A stretch of 64,000 bases of DNA from Patiria pectinifera (Eukaryota > Echinodermata > Asteroidea > Valvatida > Asterinidae), in the NCBI GenBank assembly GCA_029964075.1, contig CM057135.1:11434863-11498862 (forward strand), written 5' to 3'. Positions within the stretch are counted from its first letter, which is position 1, and each line of letters begins with the position of its first letter. Positions 24,644-35,668 of the stretch are shown here, one piece after another. The notes under the pieces were generated by a model. That model did no database searches. It worked only from the letters and a program-made list of their open reading frames with translations, and had not been told where the DNA came from. The translations under genes were made by a program, and so were the position numbers.

Positions 24644-24757
24644 GACCACGTGATAAACGCAGCTAATAATTTGGAATCACACTTATGATCCGGACATAAG
24701 GAATGCCCGGAGCGTCAGTGTGATACCAACTTATCCGCAGCATGTATCACGTGGTAA
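24644..24757. repeat. Imperfect palindrome inside the hAT-like element
   Basis: ACCACGTGATAAACGCAGC at 24647 pairs imperfectly with the reverse complement of the stretch ending near 24757 (GTATCACGTGGT). Outer CACGTG boxes and inner GGAATCACAC/GTGTGATACC complete a hairpin of about 110 bp. It may be a nested tiny MITE or an internal hairpin of the host element. Confidence 0.5.
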
Positions 24758-25599
24758 ATCACATGCATGATCGGAGGAGGTTGCAGGACGTCAAGATCTT
24801 GCCAACTCTGAATCTGCTGTGAGGAATAATTTATGGATTTATAAAAGAAATAACACGTTTGTACACTATCTGGTCAAGTATTCAACAAACTTTATTCTTA
24901 TTCTCACTCATTTGTAAATATATGCATGAAATGAGTATTTTGGTGGCTAAAAAAGTTACATGCACGTCGTGCATGCTCAGTAAAAAAGCTACGTGCACAA
25001 GCAAAAATCTACATGCACTGGTGCATGCATGCACCCGGGTAAATCGAGCCGTGGGAGGGTCCGCTGGTACATTTCAAGCTATGGAAAATGCTACCTCCGG
25101 GAAGCTCCTGCTAACTTTATCAACAACCCATTTTTAAATACAAATGACAGCTTGGCCTATTTTCAAAGACAAAATAAATCCAATATGGACAACACTTAAT
25201 TTTCCTTATATTGCCTTATCAGCCATGAAAACAAAAGGCAATCGACATGTACGTCTCTAATTGAAGAGACAAAAAGTCAAAGGCTATACTTAAAAAACAA
25301 GGGTTACAATTTGTGCAAAGGGTGTAATCAAATACGGTACATGGAAATCTTCAAGTTCCAGGCCCTGCAAGCATGGTATCATGTAGCCACCCGATTCACA
25401 TCGTAAATGTAGCCCTAATCTATGGCCAAGCACGGTGAAATTTGTGCAGAAAGAATTCCATATACGCAAAAACTTTCCCTAATTCTGCATGACATTGATT
25501 TCAACATTAAGGAACTTCCACGCGAATATGCAGGAAGTAGGCTATCATTCTTACCGTTGCTATAAAGTCACCAAAAGTACAACACAACCGAAAGCTCGC

Positions 25600-25802
25600 A
25601 TACTATTCCCCTGAAACTTATCACGTACGTACGTGAAACTTATCAAGTACGTACGTGAAACTTATCACGTACTTGGCTACGGAAACTTATTATGTACGTA
25701 CGTGAAACAGAAAACTTATCATGTACGTACGTGAAACTTATCACGTACGTACGTGAAACAAATTAATAAATGTGTGGCGGTAATACGTTTCCGTAGCCAA
25801 GT
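25600..25802. mobile_element. ACGTACGT-rich palindromic repeat / small MITE
   Basis: Direct copies of CACGTACGTACGTGAAACTTAT occur at about 22-35-bp spacing from 25620 to 25760. ACTTGGCTACGGAAAC at 25671 and its inverted copy ending at 25802 frame a 132-bp unit, which looks like a small MITE whose inside is filled with self-complementary ACGTACGT steps. Confidence 0.55.
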
Positions 25803-25809
25803 CGGTGAG

Positions 25810-27057
25810 ACTCATTAAATTTAAAGAAGCGCAGTGATGAATGAGTAAGGTAACTTTGATTGCGAAATTGAGTATTATCTTCAAGCAACCTTGAATGCTA
25901 GACCCTGACTAGTCCATCTATAGCAAAAACAGTGTGATTTGATATAATATTGCACAGCTATATTGCACCCAAGATATCGAATGTACATGTACATGTATGT
26001 ATTGTGTTCTTTTTATTTGTTGCTGAACGGTCCGATACACTATGCACCTACATCCCCCACTACGTACAATGCACGCATTCGACGTCAAGTTTGCTGGAAG
26101 ATAAATTCGTTATTGCTCGTGGAACACGGAATAATGTTGTGCGTCGGGTGGCATATGGGTCACAGCAGCATTGCATTGTTTCATATAACAATATTCCAAG
26201 TGCGCTCGTGGGATTACTAATTATCACTGGCACCGGGGAGGGGCTCGAACCCAACCCCTCCTATTGTTTGTTTGATTTTTGTTTCAATCTTCTACAGAAA
26301 TTTGACAATAAAACGTATGAACCCCCTCCCCCCCCCCCAAAAAAAGCCAAATCCTGGGTGCACCACTGCTGATAACTTATATTATGAGTCTGGTTAGACC
26401 TCATTAGCCCTAAACATGAGAAATTCCCAAACCAAGATTAATTTAAGTAGCTTTAGAAACAGAATAGTAAGTTGTGTGGGTGGATTTCTAATGTAAAGTC
26501 TATAAATTGACTCATTTGTAACCCACCAACTGTACAAAAATAGTCATAAAGGTGTAAATTTTGAAGACCCCAATTGATTTTTAGTAGATTCTGATAGAGG
26601 AAGACATGCTCTTTCAAGTCATTTTCATTTCGTTGATTTTCGGAATAATACATTGTTATATAAATTGGGTCAAAAGTCACGATACAAAAATTAAAGGTGA
26701 CGTGACTTCCTTTTCACAAAATAAAATTTTGACAAAAGGGTTGATTTGAGCAAGCAATTCTTATTATTTTAATACCAAATTTGCATATATTCGATGAAAA
26801 TTGACATGGTTTTGACATATTTCTACCAAAAGGATGGTATTTTACTTTCAAAATGTCCGTTTTCTTGTGGTTTCTGCCCTGACTACATGGTAAGTCGGAT
26901 CGGGCTAATAATTGGTGTGCATTCATGGCTCATCCAGGACCTACAAGCAGAGCAAAAAAAAAAAAGAGGTAAAAAAGTGCGTTGGTCTGACATGGAATGA
27001 CCCAGACGTCTTGCGGGCAGTAGACCGCTTTACAAATAGGACTAATGCCATGGGCGC
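25810..27057. other. Intergenic stretch
   Basis: No gene recognised. Contains an ATGTACATGTACATGT simple repeat (25981-25997), a C-run followed by an A-run near 26330, and a poly-A tract near 26956-26968. Confidence 0.35.
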
Positions 27058-27250
27058 CCAAATTTCACACGAGCTATGGTTAGAGGCACTCTAAACACAG
27101 TGCGAGAGGTCACGTGGCATCCCCTACCCAGGGGACATGGGGAGCCAGACTACACGTGACACTTATGCCCATACTGCCACACGTATGCATAATTTACATG
27201 TACGTATGCAATAAGTTAAGTGGGCTTGGCATAAATAGAAAGACCAAGTC
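27058..27250. repeat. Dispersed repeat R1, copy 1
   Basis: The block CGAGCTATGG, ACTCTAAACACAGTGCGAGAGG, CACGTGGCATCCC and GCCAGACTACACGTGAC recurs in the same order at 33048-33300. Shorter relatives lie at 53750, 54240 and 54970. No coding capacity. The family has not been identified. Confidence 0.7.
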
Positions 27251-27750
27251 CCCATCTCATCCCTCATAGCTGTATACATCCAGTATACCCGTGTTCCTTG
27301 AGCGTTTCCATTTATATGTGCACAAAGTCAAATTGTGCTAGGGTACGTACAGAAGCCATTTTCCTATGCGTTAATGCATAAACATACTCGAAAAAAAAGG
27401 CTGAACCAAATCCCTTATTTTTGACCCACATTGAATAATATGTTTGCTACATGTTTCAGACCAATTTTAAATTTCTTATATTTTTCTCTTCTATTTTTTA
27501 CCCCCTATGTTTCAATCGCTAACCTGTGTCAAGTGTCCTATTACTCCCCGTGGTATTCTCCTGTCTGACAGCCTTGTGAGGGGTGTGATTGCCTGATAGG
27601 GTGTTGTTTGCCTGGCAGTGAACTTGGGCTAAAATTGATCTGCATTTCCTGTAGTAGAGGTCAGGCTGTTCATCGATATTGGCCGGGGCAGTCATCCGAG
27701 GGCAGTACCGCTACTGTATGAAATTGTTTAAAAAATAAAATACTTCATAT

Positions 27751-27783
27751 GTGACCTGTCACCACAAAATGAGAGTAAAGTCG
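27751..27783. repeat. Left terminal inverted repeat of the DUF7869 transposon
   Basis: Starts GTGACCTGTCACCACAAAAT and is followed by GAGAGTAAAGTCG. It pairs with 32987-33019 with three mismatches in 33 bases. Confidence 0.85.
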
Positions 27784-28950
27784 GAAAATTTCAAATGTTA
27801 GATTTTGGTATATCTGAAATCTATAGATCAAGAGCTTTCCAATGGTGTATAACACTTGGGGGTACTGCGCTCACTAACAAAGTTAGAGCCTTAGAAAGTC
27901 GTGGAGTCTACACACATTATAGGAAATATTTTTGGAGAAAACAGACTTTAAAGTTGTGTATAAGAACACCACACAAAATAATGCAACACATAGAAAGGTA
28001 GGTTCTGTTTCCTTAGCAACAGCCATGTTCTGATTAATATTTTTACTTCAAATTTGCAGGACATACACACAATGACATTAGCATGTACATGCATTATTAA
28101 TTGTAATGAATATAAGGGTCTCATTTGCATAATTTGCATAATATTTGCATAATTAAGCAGACGTTTTGAATACGGTTGAAATAATGTAAACTGGCTTAGA
28201 ATTTCAAAATTCATTGCTTTTACATACGAATAGTAAATCATTTTGATACATGAATTAATCAAGCATTGATAATGTAGAACAAACGTAATTAAACATCTTA
28301 AAGGAGCAGTCTTTTCACAGAATTTACTTTTTTTATGAATTGTAAGCAGTTCAGCTGAGCACATAGTTAACCGTCCATGTTTGAATTATCTCTTTGCAAA
28401 AGAACAGTACACTGTATAAGCAAATTAGTTAATTTTGTAATATCAAAGCAAACAAACATGGTAACTCACACAGACAAGATAGCACTTGTTCCATTTGTCC
28501 GATTTTGTTGCTTTGAGCATCAAGGTTAAAGGGGCAGTTATAGAATGTAAAATAATGTGCTCAACATAGCAAACTTTCTTCATACACTGGACGTCAATTA
28601 TTGGAACTCCATGTCCTTCATCATGTTTCGCTACGTACTATAAAACAACACACTTTAACTAAAAATCAATTAAGAAAACCTTAAAGGGGCAGTATTTGTT
28701 ATACATGTACATGTATTTACAACTCTTCTTAAACTTACAAAACTTTCTTGGATTTTACGCTACAATGTACATGTATACATGTATATTCATTTCAGCAAAT
28801 CGGAAATGATATGATTCAAGAAATGTCGTTTTCTTTTATTCCTTTACGACTTAATAAATTAAAACAAAAGTTGTAGTGACGCCCCAATCGCAATCTCAAA
28901 TCCTCTATCAATGAGATTTTGTAAAAAAGGAAAACTTGTGTGTGCACAGT
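27784..28950. other. Non-coding 3' part of the DUF7869 transposon
   Basis: Between the left end and the gene stop there is no credible frame. A minus-strand AATAAA (28836-28841) could be the gene's polyadenylation signal. The word TTAAAGG(G/A)GCAGT recurs near 28298, 28527 and 28681. TTTGCATAAT repeats near 28124-28153. These may be subterminal protein-binding repeats. Confidence 0.5.
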
Positions 28951-28992
28951 TAAATCAAGGGTATAATCAAGGGTTTGTTAAACTTTAAATCT

Positions 28993-31900
28993 TCAACGTC
29001 TACGTTTTTGTGGGGCAATTTCACTCTCATCAGTTGCGCTAGAACTAGAATCTTCATCACTAGATTCTTCATGGCTATCTTCAAGTTGCGACTCTGCATC
29101 TTCAACATCAGGGAGGGCTGGGGCAGCTGGTGGTGGTGGGCAAGTGATGTCACGCGTCTGAGGGGTGCAGTACTCACGTATGCTTTGAAACAGGTACTCC
29201 GAACGCTTCGCAGACAGACCTGGGGGAGCAGTTGGCTCAGGTAGATTCTTGGCAGGCATGATATTGGGACGGCGTAAAAGCTGAACTCTTGTCTCTGGGG
29301 AGTCAGCGTATGCTTTCACGAAGGCTGCACCGGGATCGTCTTTGCTGAACCTTTGATAAAAAAGGAAAGAAATTACAAATTGAATATTGAGGGCACACAG
29401 AATGGTTTGTATGATGCTGGTGGAGATCCAAGGAGAGGCGGGTGACAGGTTATGCAAAAACAACTAGATGCATAAACCATACTTTAGAGACAACAATCGA
29501 TAATGTTTTACCTCATGTGGTGGTAGCCTTTGATGCCTGGTAGAATTCGGAAGAAGGGTTTCAGGAATGCCTGCCAGTCATACAAGGACACGGAACTGGT
29601 ACCATTCTCAGTGCCAACAAGCTGTGGAATATTCACACCACTCGTTGTACTGGTGCGAACAACCTCTTCAAGATCCCCCAGGCAGCTCACTACGCACTTT
29701 CGGTATCTCTGCTTAAGCAGGCCAAAACACCAGTCCGGTGAAAACTTTGTGTGGCCGGCGATGAGGAAGTTCACTGTTACGTTATCATGAAAACCATGAA
29801 GTGTTCGCCAGACAAAGTACCACATGACAAAATTGTTCTTGTTCTGCCCCGAGCAATTGTCGCAGTGGAGTTCAACATTCTCCTCACCCAGGCCATAGTG
29901 AAGAAAAAAATGGTGTAAATAACTCAAGACCGCATTAGATCCTTTAGATGACGACATACCCTCATCCACTAGGTAATTTACCTGTTCAGGGATTCCTTCA
30001 CAGCAAACTCCAAATATGCCGCACTTGCGAGGGCAAAGGAAATACATGGGGCCCGGCTGGTTTGGATTGTGAGGGTAGTGGACTTGCTGAGCAAAGTCGA
30101 AACTATAGTGAACTGTCCCCCGTCGAGAAGCTGGCTGATGAAGACCAAGGTGTTCCTCTCCGACAGCTTGCTTACAATCTGCAACCATGGATCGGTAGAG
30201 ATCACGCTCCATGTTTACAACCCGTAGATGCTCTTCCTGGCGTCTCAGCTGTGCGAGCTTTTCTTCATCCAGCTGGTTGGCGCTCTGGTAAACAAGACTG
30301 TTGTTGCGTTGGCATACCCAGCATAGATCTGTCTTTGGTCTGGTGGTCAACACAAAGGGACAGTACTGGCTCCACAGCTTTGTGAATGTCACTCGCTTTA
30401 CGATGCAAAACTCTGGATCACCTGGCATCAGAAATGAAAAAAAAATACATTAAAAAATTAATAACATTTTCAAGAAACAAAGAAACTGTGTTTTGTGGTC
30501 ATTTTTTTTTAAACTCTTTTATAAAAAAAGATAAAGCTCAAGGTACATAATGTACCGCAGTCAATAAAAGATGGAATTTGTTGGAGTGTCTACATCACAT
30601 ACATTTTTTAAAGTTCAAGGCCTTCTTACATCTTTGTACTCGGTAAATTTATCTACAACACATCATAACATGGGATTAGACTGGCGGACGAATTAAAAAC
30701 AATAAAAATACCAAAACGTATGTGGAACCTCTGTTTTTTGGGGTAAGCAGAGGAGTACATGTATAAGGGGTTTGTGCATTGAACAATTGATTTTTTTTTT
30801 ACTAATGAAAGTACCTGAAAGTGTCCGTGTAGAGTTCATATCCCCCATGTAAGTCTGATATTTCCTCCATACTGATGATTTCGTCTCAGATGAAGGAAGT
30901 AAGCGCACCCTTGGGTCCTGGCACTTCACCCCACTGACACGACCAGGTATCACCAATGCATGCTCCTCGGCATAGGAGCTGATGAACTGAACCACCCGCT
31001 CGATGTCCTTTACCGTCAGAGCCCTTGTATTAAACCTCCTTCCTCCTGACGTGATCTTATGGGGGGCAGCTCCTTCATGTTTATAGTGCTTGGCAAGACT
31101 CGTGAGCAGATTGTTAGAAACGCTGCAATATAATTTAAGAAAAAAGTGTCAGAAAACGTTATTTCTGCTGTCAAGTTGGGAGATCCAGCTCCAGCTCCAC
31201 TGGTGAATCTTCCATGTCACGAGCAAGTGAACTGGATATTTCAAGCTAGGTTCAATTAAAACAAAATAATAAACAACAACTTACTTGTGCATGAACTGGA
31301 AAGCTTCACGACAGACCTTCACTCCTTCAACAAGATACTCGGTTCTTGATCGCTGTCGGACTTTCTGTCGGGGACGTTTCTTGCAATTTGTAGTTTGACT
31401 GTTGTTCATTGTCGTACTCAACTTGCCAAGTAGGAACATCTTCTTCTCGGACTTGGTGAGTGTCGCATCACTCATTTGACGACGAAGTTTGACGATGAAT
31501 CCACTGTCAAACTTTTGCAGACATTGATGGTTGCGGCATCTGCACTTGCTGAAGTTCCTCACTTTCTCCAGCTCCTCCTCAGCATCAGGGGAAACCCAAT
31601 CATCCATTCCTATGTTAGGGACATTAACAAATTTATGAGGGCGATGTTCGTTTGGAAATTCGTTCATTTAATGACACGGTTTCTAAGGAAATTGTGATTT
31701 TTTTCCGTTTGGCTCATTGATAATGTTTCTTTTAAAATAAAATATCACGCAATCTGCCTTTTAAGTTTTATTCATTAAACTAAGCTAGTTGAGTAAAGAC
31801 AAAGATGTTTGTGTGTGCAAAATAAGTACACTTTCCTCTGCATTAAATGTACACAATTCAGGGAAAAACAAAAAAATATTTGTTGACCGTGCAATTGTCC

Positions 31901-32353
31901 CCAATTTCTTGAATTCCAAACTTGAAAGTTGAATTAAAATTTGTCTGACTTTCTCTTTAACCTTTATACAAAAAGTGAAAAACAACATAACAAAAAAGTA
32001 AATTTTTTGTTGTTGAAAAATCCATTACTTAGCCCCCTACCTATATCCTGAATGATGTTGGCCGCAACATTTTCAACAACGATTGGTTCAAGATCATCGT
32101 TGTCATCAACATCCATGGGTTCTTCTGCGTTGTCAATTCCATTTTCCCCGTCAGAAGCAGACTCTTTCCAGCGGCCGCCGGCATCGGAATCAGAATCTGA
32201 CGACTCGCGACTGTCCGAACTCGAAGCATCACCGTGATTATCGCTGGAAAAGAACTCCGTAAAAAGCTCTCCAAGTGCATCGTTGTCAGCGGTATTGAGG
32301 CCCAAAATACGAGAATCGTTGAGTGCAATCTTGATTCGGTCTTCGTCGGACAT
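28993..32353 (-). CDS. DUF7869-like putative transposase, five exons
   Basis: Exons on the minus strand: 32353-32041, 31609-31285, 31122-30815, 30421-29512 and 29350-28993. Each intron has GT..AG ends and the phases fit, giving 2214 bases, 737 residues plus stop, with no break. Exon 1 is acidic and serine-rich; exon 2 has a CRCRNHQC cluster. Exon 4 holds the family core: CWVCQ, YSFDFAQ, LHCDNCSGQNKNN, then AGHTKFSPDWCFG. By analogy with DDE enzymes, D424, D503 and D545 are candidate metal ligands in an RNase H-like fold; this is inference. The basic tail (QKRRR) may be a nuclear signal. Its place between inverted repeats suggests it is the transposase. Confidence 0.85.
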
Positions 32354-32504
32354 TTTATTATTTCATAATATTGAAATCCTCACAAAATCAAACGAAAGAA
32401 TTGTCACATAAACGCTGCCATTTTCATGCATGCGCCATGTTGATTGTATGTGTACGTGTACGTGTACGTGTACGGAGCGCGTAGCTAGCTCGGACAACAC
32501 TCGA

Positions 32505-32514
32505 GCGCATGCGC
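32505..32514. promoter_or_regulatory. NRF-1-like site before the DUF7869 gene
   Basis: GCGCATGCGC is the consensus NRF-1 palindrome. It lies about 150 bp before the start codon at 32353, next to a CpG-rich stretch and a (GTGTAC)n run (32450-32475). This would make a TATA-less promoter for the transposon gene, and is inferred from the motif alone. Confidence 0.45.
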
Positions 32515-32986
32515 AGAAGGTCATGTGGTAGCATTGAACCAATCACAGTCCTTAAAACGACAAGCGTTGGCAACAAGGGCTGTTTGTTTACATCGATGAC
32601 AACCGAATAAACCTCTTGTATTTTATTTATGAATGAAAGGTCAAGGGTTACCTTACTGAAAATAAAAAGGCCACGTCATCAGCTTTCGGACGATACCAAA
32701 ATCAAGTGGGTTCGTATAAGCAAACACGCGATAGGAGGGTGACAATTTTACAAAATCAGGCGGCTTTGCGTCTTTGTCTTCGACATTGTTTCAAGATTTC
32801 TGACCAGACACGAACAATGCCATCGTCAAAATTGGTCTAAAAATGATGTTTGTAAATGTCTAATTGCGCCAAAAAATTGGATTTAGATAGAACGGGGTTT
32901 ACACTTTCCAAATATTACAAAACCCAAAAATTGACCACCCCTTCAATTTTGGACTTTGAACCGTCCTAATAGGAAACAGCAGAGTG

Positions 32987-33019
32987 CGACTTTACGCTCA
33001 TTTCGTCGTGACAGGTCAC
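32987..33019. repeat. Right terminal inverted repeat of the DUF7869 transposon
   Basis: Ends ..CGTCGTGACAGGTCAC. It is the inverted partner of 27751-27783 and is followed by ATAT at 33020. Confidence 0.85.
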
Positions 33020-33047
33020 ATATTACTACGACTGATGGCAGGGCTGC

Positions 33048-33300
33048 CATAATTTCTCTCGAGCTATGGTGTGAGGTACTCTAAACACAGTGCGAGAGGT
33101 GACGTGGCATCCCCCGCCCAGGGGGAGCCAGACTACACGTGACGCTTATGCCCACTACTACGTATGCAATTAGTTAAGTGGGCATGGCATCAATAGAAAG
33201 AGGGAGGGCACAGGACTCCGACTGTCACGTGAGCAAGGGGCCCATTGAACAATCGGTGTGCAAAATGCGGGAGGTATGTAGGTTGGCACGTGGTCGGTTC
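33048..33300. repeat. Dispersed repeat R1, copy 2 (long)
   Basis: It repeats the 27058 copy and continues with a second block (GGCATGGCATCAATAGAAAGAG, then GTCACGTGAGCAAGG, CCCATTGAACAA, GGTGTGC) that recurs at 53750-53860 and 54360-54475. Copies therefore lie on both sides of the large nested retroelement/Polinton. Confidence 0.7.
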
Positions 33301-33612
33301 AGGCAAATTAAATTAAGAATACACATGGCATGAAAATCCATGTAGATGTACCGGCTGCGAAATTTTTTATTACACGACTATCTGGGGTACCTGTGCGCTT
33401 TCCTATGGGGCATTTTTATTAAAACCAGGCTGGAGTGGAGGCTACTATTTTTCAACTTTCGGATTTCGGACTTTATTTCCCTTTTAATAAAAAATCCTCC
33501 AGAGCCTCGGATCAAAAAAAAAATTGCTGCTGAACAAGTAGTATCCGACTGAAAAATAACGTTTCTCTGAAAAAACTTTGACTTGTTGAAAAAAAAGAGC
33601 GAAAGGGGACGG

Positions 33613-33690
33613 ACAGAGCAAGGATTCGAACTCGGGACCATTAATCATTAGCCAGCCTGCATAACCACTAGGCAACGGCGATGCTCTACC
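33613..33690 (-). repeat. tRNA-derived SINE fragment
   Basis: On the minus strand an A box-like TTGCCTAGTGGTTAT (33675-33661) precedes a B box GAGTTCGAATCC (33632-33621). The spacing suits a pol III internal promoter, but the anticodon arm does not fold cleanly. It differs from the SINE copies near 6 kb. Confidence 0.6.
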
Positions 33691-33766
33691 AAACCTTGAA
33701 ATTCATTAATTATATACTTTCACACATGTGGAGAGAGTATACGCGCGCTCGTAGGTAAAAGGTTAC

Positions 33767-33805
33767 AGGATGGTAGAGCGCTGCTTCGCGGTGCTCTACA
33801 ATCCT
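33767..33805. repeat. Strong hairpin next to the LTR fragment
   Basis: AGGAT-G-GTAGAGC pairs with GCTCTAC-A-ATCCT around a 13-base loop. It stands two bases outside the LTR-end fragment at 33807. Confidence 0.7.
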
Positions 33806-33829
33806 CTTTTAGGGACTAAGTTATATTAT

Positions 33830-34713
33830 AATATATTCGAAGAGGCCGAAAGGTGTAGTAATCGCGGTTTTAGGAATGTCTTCAGTCGCAATAGGTATTT
33901 GATGGTAAGCCTTAACTAGATCGATTTTGCTAAAGATCTTTTTACCATGTATACTTGACGTAAAATCTTGGATATGCGGAATGGGGTATCTATCGGGTTC
34001 TGTGATATTATTTAGAGCACGATAATCGCCACAAGGTCTCCAATCACCGGATTTTTAGGCACCATGTGTAAAGGTGAGGACCATTGACTGATTGATTGAT
34101 CTGATTGGCGAATAATCCCTAATTCCAACATATGATCAAATTCGGCTTTAGCTGCTGGCAGTTTGTTTGCAGCAAGTCGTCTAGGACGTGCATACACTGG
34201 TCGTCCAGTAGTTTTAATGTGATGAGTGACATTGTGCTTAACGGAATGTTCCTGGTAGTTTGGCCTAGTTATTTCTGGATATTGGCTAAGCAAGGAAGTA
34301 TAAGCATTGTCACTGTTAAGCATGGCAAATATTGGGCTAGGTGAAATTACAGAGGTTTTGTTACCTGAAACTGTCAGTTCGGTTAGTGAATCAATTAACC
34401 TGCGATTTTTAACATCTACCACTAGAGAAAAATGCTTCAGGAAATCAGCGCCGATAATCGGTACAGGCACAGCTGCGATAATGAAAATCCATTTGTAATT
34501 ACGCCTTAATCCGATATTCAAAGACATAGATCTCTCTCCGTGAGTGGTAATGGGGGTTTTAGTAACCGCTTTTAACGTATATGAACTACAGTTGCATTTA
34601 TCTTTACTGGTAGGTGGTATCACGCTTACTTCAGCGCCAGTGTCAATTAAAAATCTAGTACCAGTAGTTTTGTCTGTAATATAAAATAGACGACTATTTG
34701 TTTTGCCAGACAA
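33830..34713 (-). pseudogene. Protease and partial reverse transcriptase of the Mag-like element
   Basis: The protease shows RFLIDTGAEVSVIPP (catalytic Asp in DTGA) and a second conserved IIGADFLKHF. After a linker the RT begins with KAEFDHMLELGIIRQSDQ and [10 protein letters not shown], followed by remains of the palm including a [13 protein letters not shown]-type motif. The catalytic YxDD box is not present, because the element stops short at an LTR-end sequence. The region is not open throughout. Confidence 0.75.
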
Positions 34714-34739
34714 ACTCGTCGTCCCTAGTTGCTGGCTTT

Positions 34740-35618
34740 CTAGTTTTCCTGATTTGCCGCCTTAGGTGTAGTCTCAGTGTAGGAACAAGGTTTGACACAT
34801 TTAGTAGCTTTGTCTCCAAATCGCCAGTGGTACCAGCACTCAGAACCCGCGCGTGGTACGTCACTTCTAGACTTAGACGGACTTCTGTATCTTTCGGTAT
34901 TTTTACTTTTACTTTTAGAACGCTCTCGACTACGCCCACGAGTGGAAAAGTCACGGTTACGTTTGCTTTGTTGACTGTTGACAACAAGTGTTTGAACTAG
35001 AGCTGTTAATTGGTTGACCTGACTTTGTAATTCATCCATTCGCGAATCAATTGCGTGGGATGAGGAAATTGCATTCACTTCGGTAGAAGTGGCTACTGTG
35101 GGCGGAGATGCAACTTCTAAGATTTTATCGGCAATAACTGCCAACTGTTCTAAGTCAACGCTATCGCTAGTCGATGCCAATATCAGTTGTATGTTCTGAG
35201 GCAAACGTTGGAGAAATAATTGTCGTAAGATTTTTTCTTCGAGATTGTTTTCTCCTAGAAGTTGCTTCATACGGCGGAGAAGCTGTGATGGCTTTCTATC
35301 GCCGAGTTCCTCAGAAATTAAAAGCTGGTGCAATCTGTTTTGCTCGGATTCTGATGTTCGTTTAATGAGTTCCGATTTTAACTTGTCATATTGGTCACCT
35401 TCAGGAGGGCTAATTAGTAGGTCCCGAACTTCTTGCGCGATTTCTGGTTGTAGTGACGATACTACATACGCGAACTTAGTTGACTGGCTTGTAATTTGGC
35501 GAGTTTGAAACTGCGCCTCTACTTGCGCGAACCATATTGTAGGATCGTGTGGCCAAAAAGGTGGCAATTTAAGGCTAACCGCATTCAAAGGTTCTTCTGT
35601 CTCTGGTGCTTTGGCCAT
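34740..35618 (-). pseudogene. gag of the Mag-like element
   Basis: The start was set at MAKAPETEEPL. The capsid-like part is typical of Mag-lineage gag: LPPFWPHDPTIWFAQVEAQF, KFAYVVSSLQPEIAQEVRDL and a helical SQLLRRMKQLL stretch. A basic RS-rich region (about residues 225-265) follows, then a zinc knuckle CWYHWRFGDKATKC. It would form the particle core and bind RNA. The frame is open here. The SGNH-like frame ends only a few bases before it. Confidence 0.75.
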
Positions 35619-35668
35619 ACTTGGGGAACAAATATACTTAAATGAAATGAAATGTATGTACACAATTT

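Larger units (their letters stand above)
24120..25053. mobile_element. hAT-like DNA transposon remnant, 934 bp
   Basis: The left end CAGGGCTCGATTTACC and the right end (reverse complement CACGGCTCGATTTACC) form terminal inverted repeats that extend in looser form to about 45 bp. GGAGGGT(A/C) stands directly after the right end and three bases before the left end, a likely 8-bp target duplication, as hAT elements make. Subterminal CTACATGCAC words recur at both ends, typical of transposase binding sites. A zinc-finger-like reading frame remains inside, so this is an internally deleted copy. Confidence 0.7.
27751..33019 (-). mobile_element. Autonomous-looking DNA transposon with a DUF7869-like gene, 5269 bp
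   Basis: The ends are inverted repeats: both begin GTGACCTGTCAC and match at 30 of the first 33 positions when the right end is reverse complemented. Both are flanked by ATAT (27747-27750 and 33020-33023), a likely 4-bp target duplication, although ATAT is self-complementary and could be read partly as terminal repeat. Between them lies one split gene on the minus strand with an uninterrupted frame, plus about 1.1 kb of non-coding DNA after it and 0.66 kb before it. Four-base duplications are known for Sola and a few other superfamilies. I cannot assign the class. Confidence 0.8.

Noticed and set aside
27948-28364. 138-residue minus-strand frame near the transposon's left part
   Set aside because: AT-rich composition, no family motif and no splice link to the DUF7869-like gene.
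29948-30385. 145-residue plus-strand frame
   Set aside because: Antisense shadow of exon 4 of the DUF7869-like gene, whose frame has clear family motifs.
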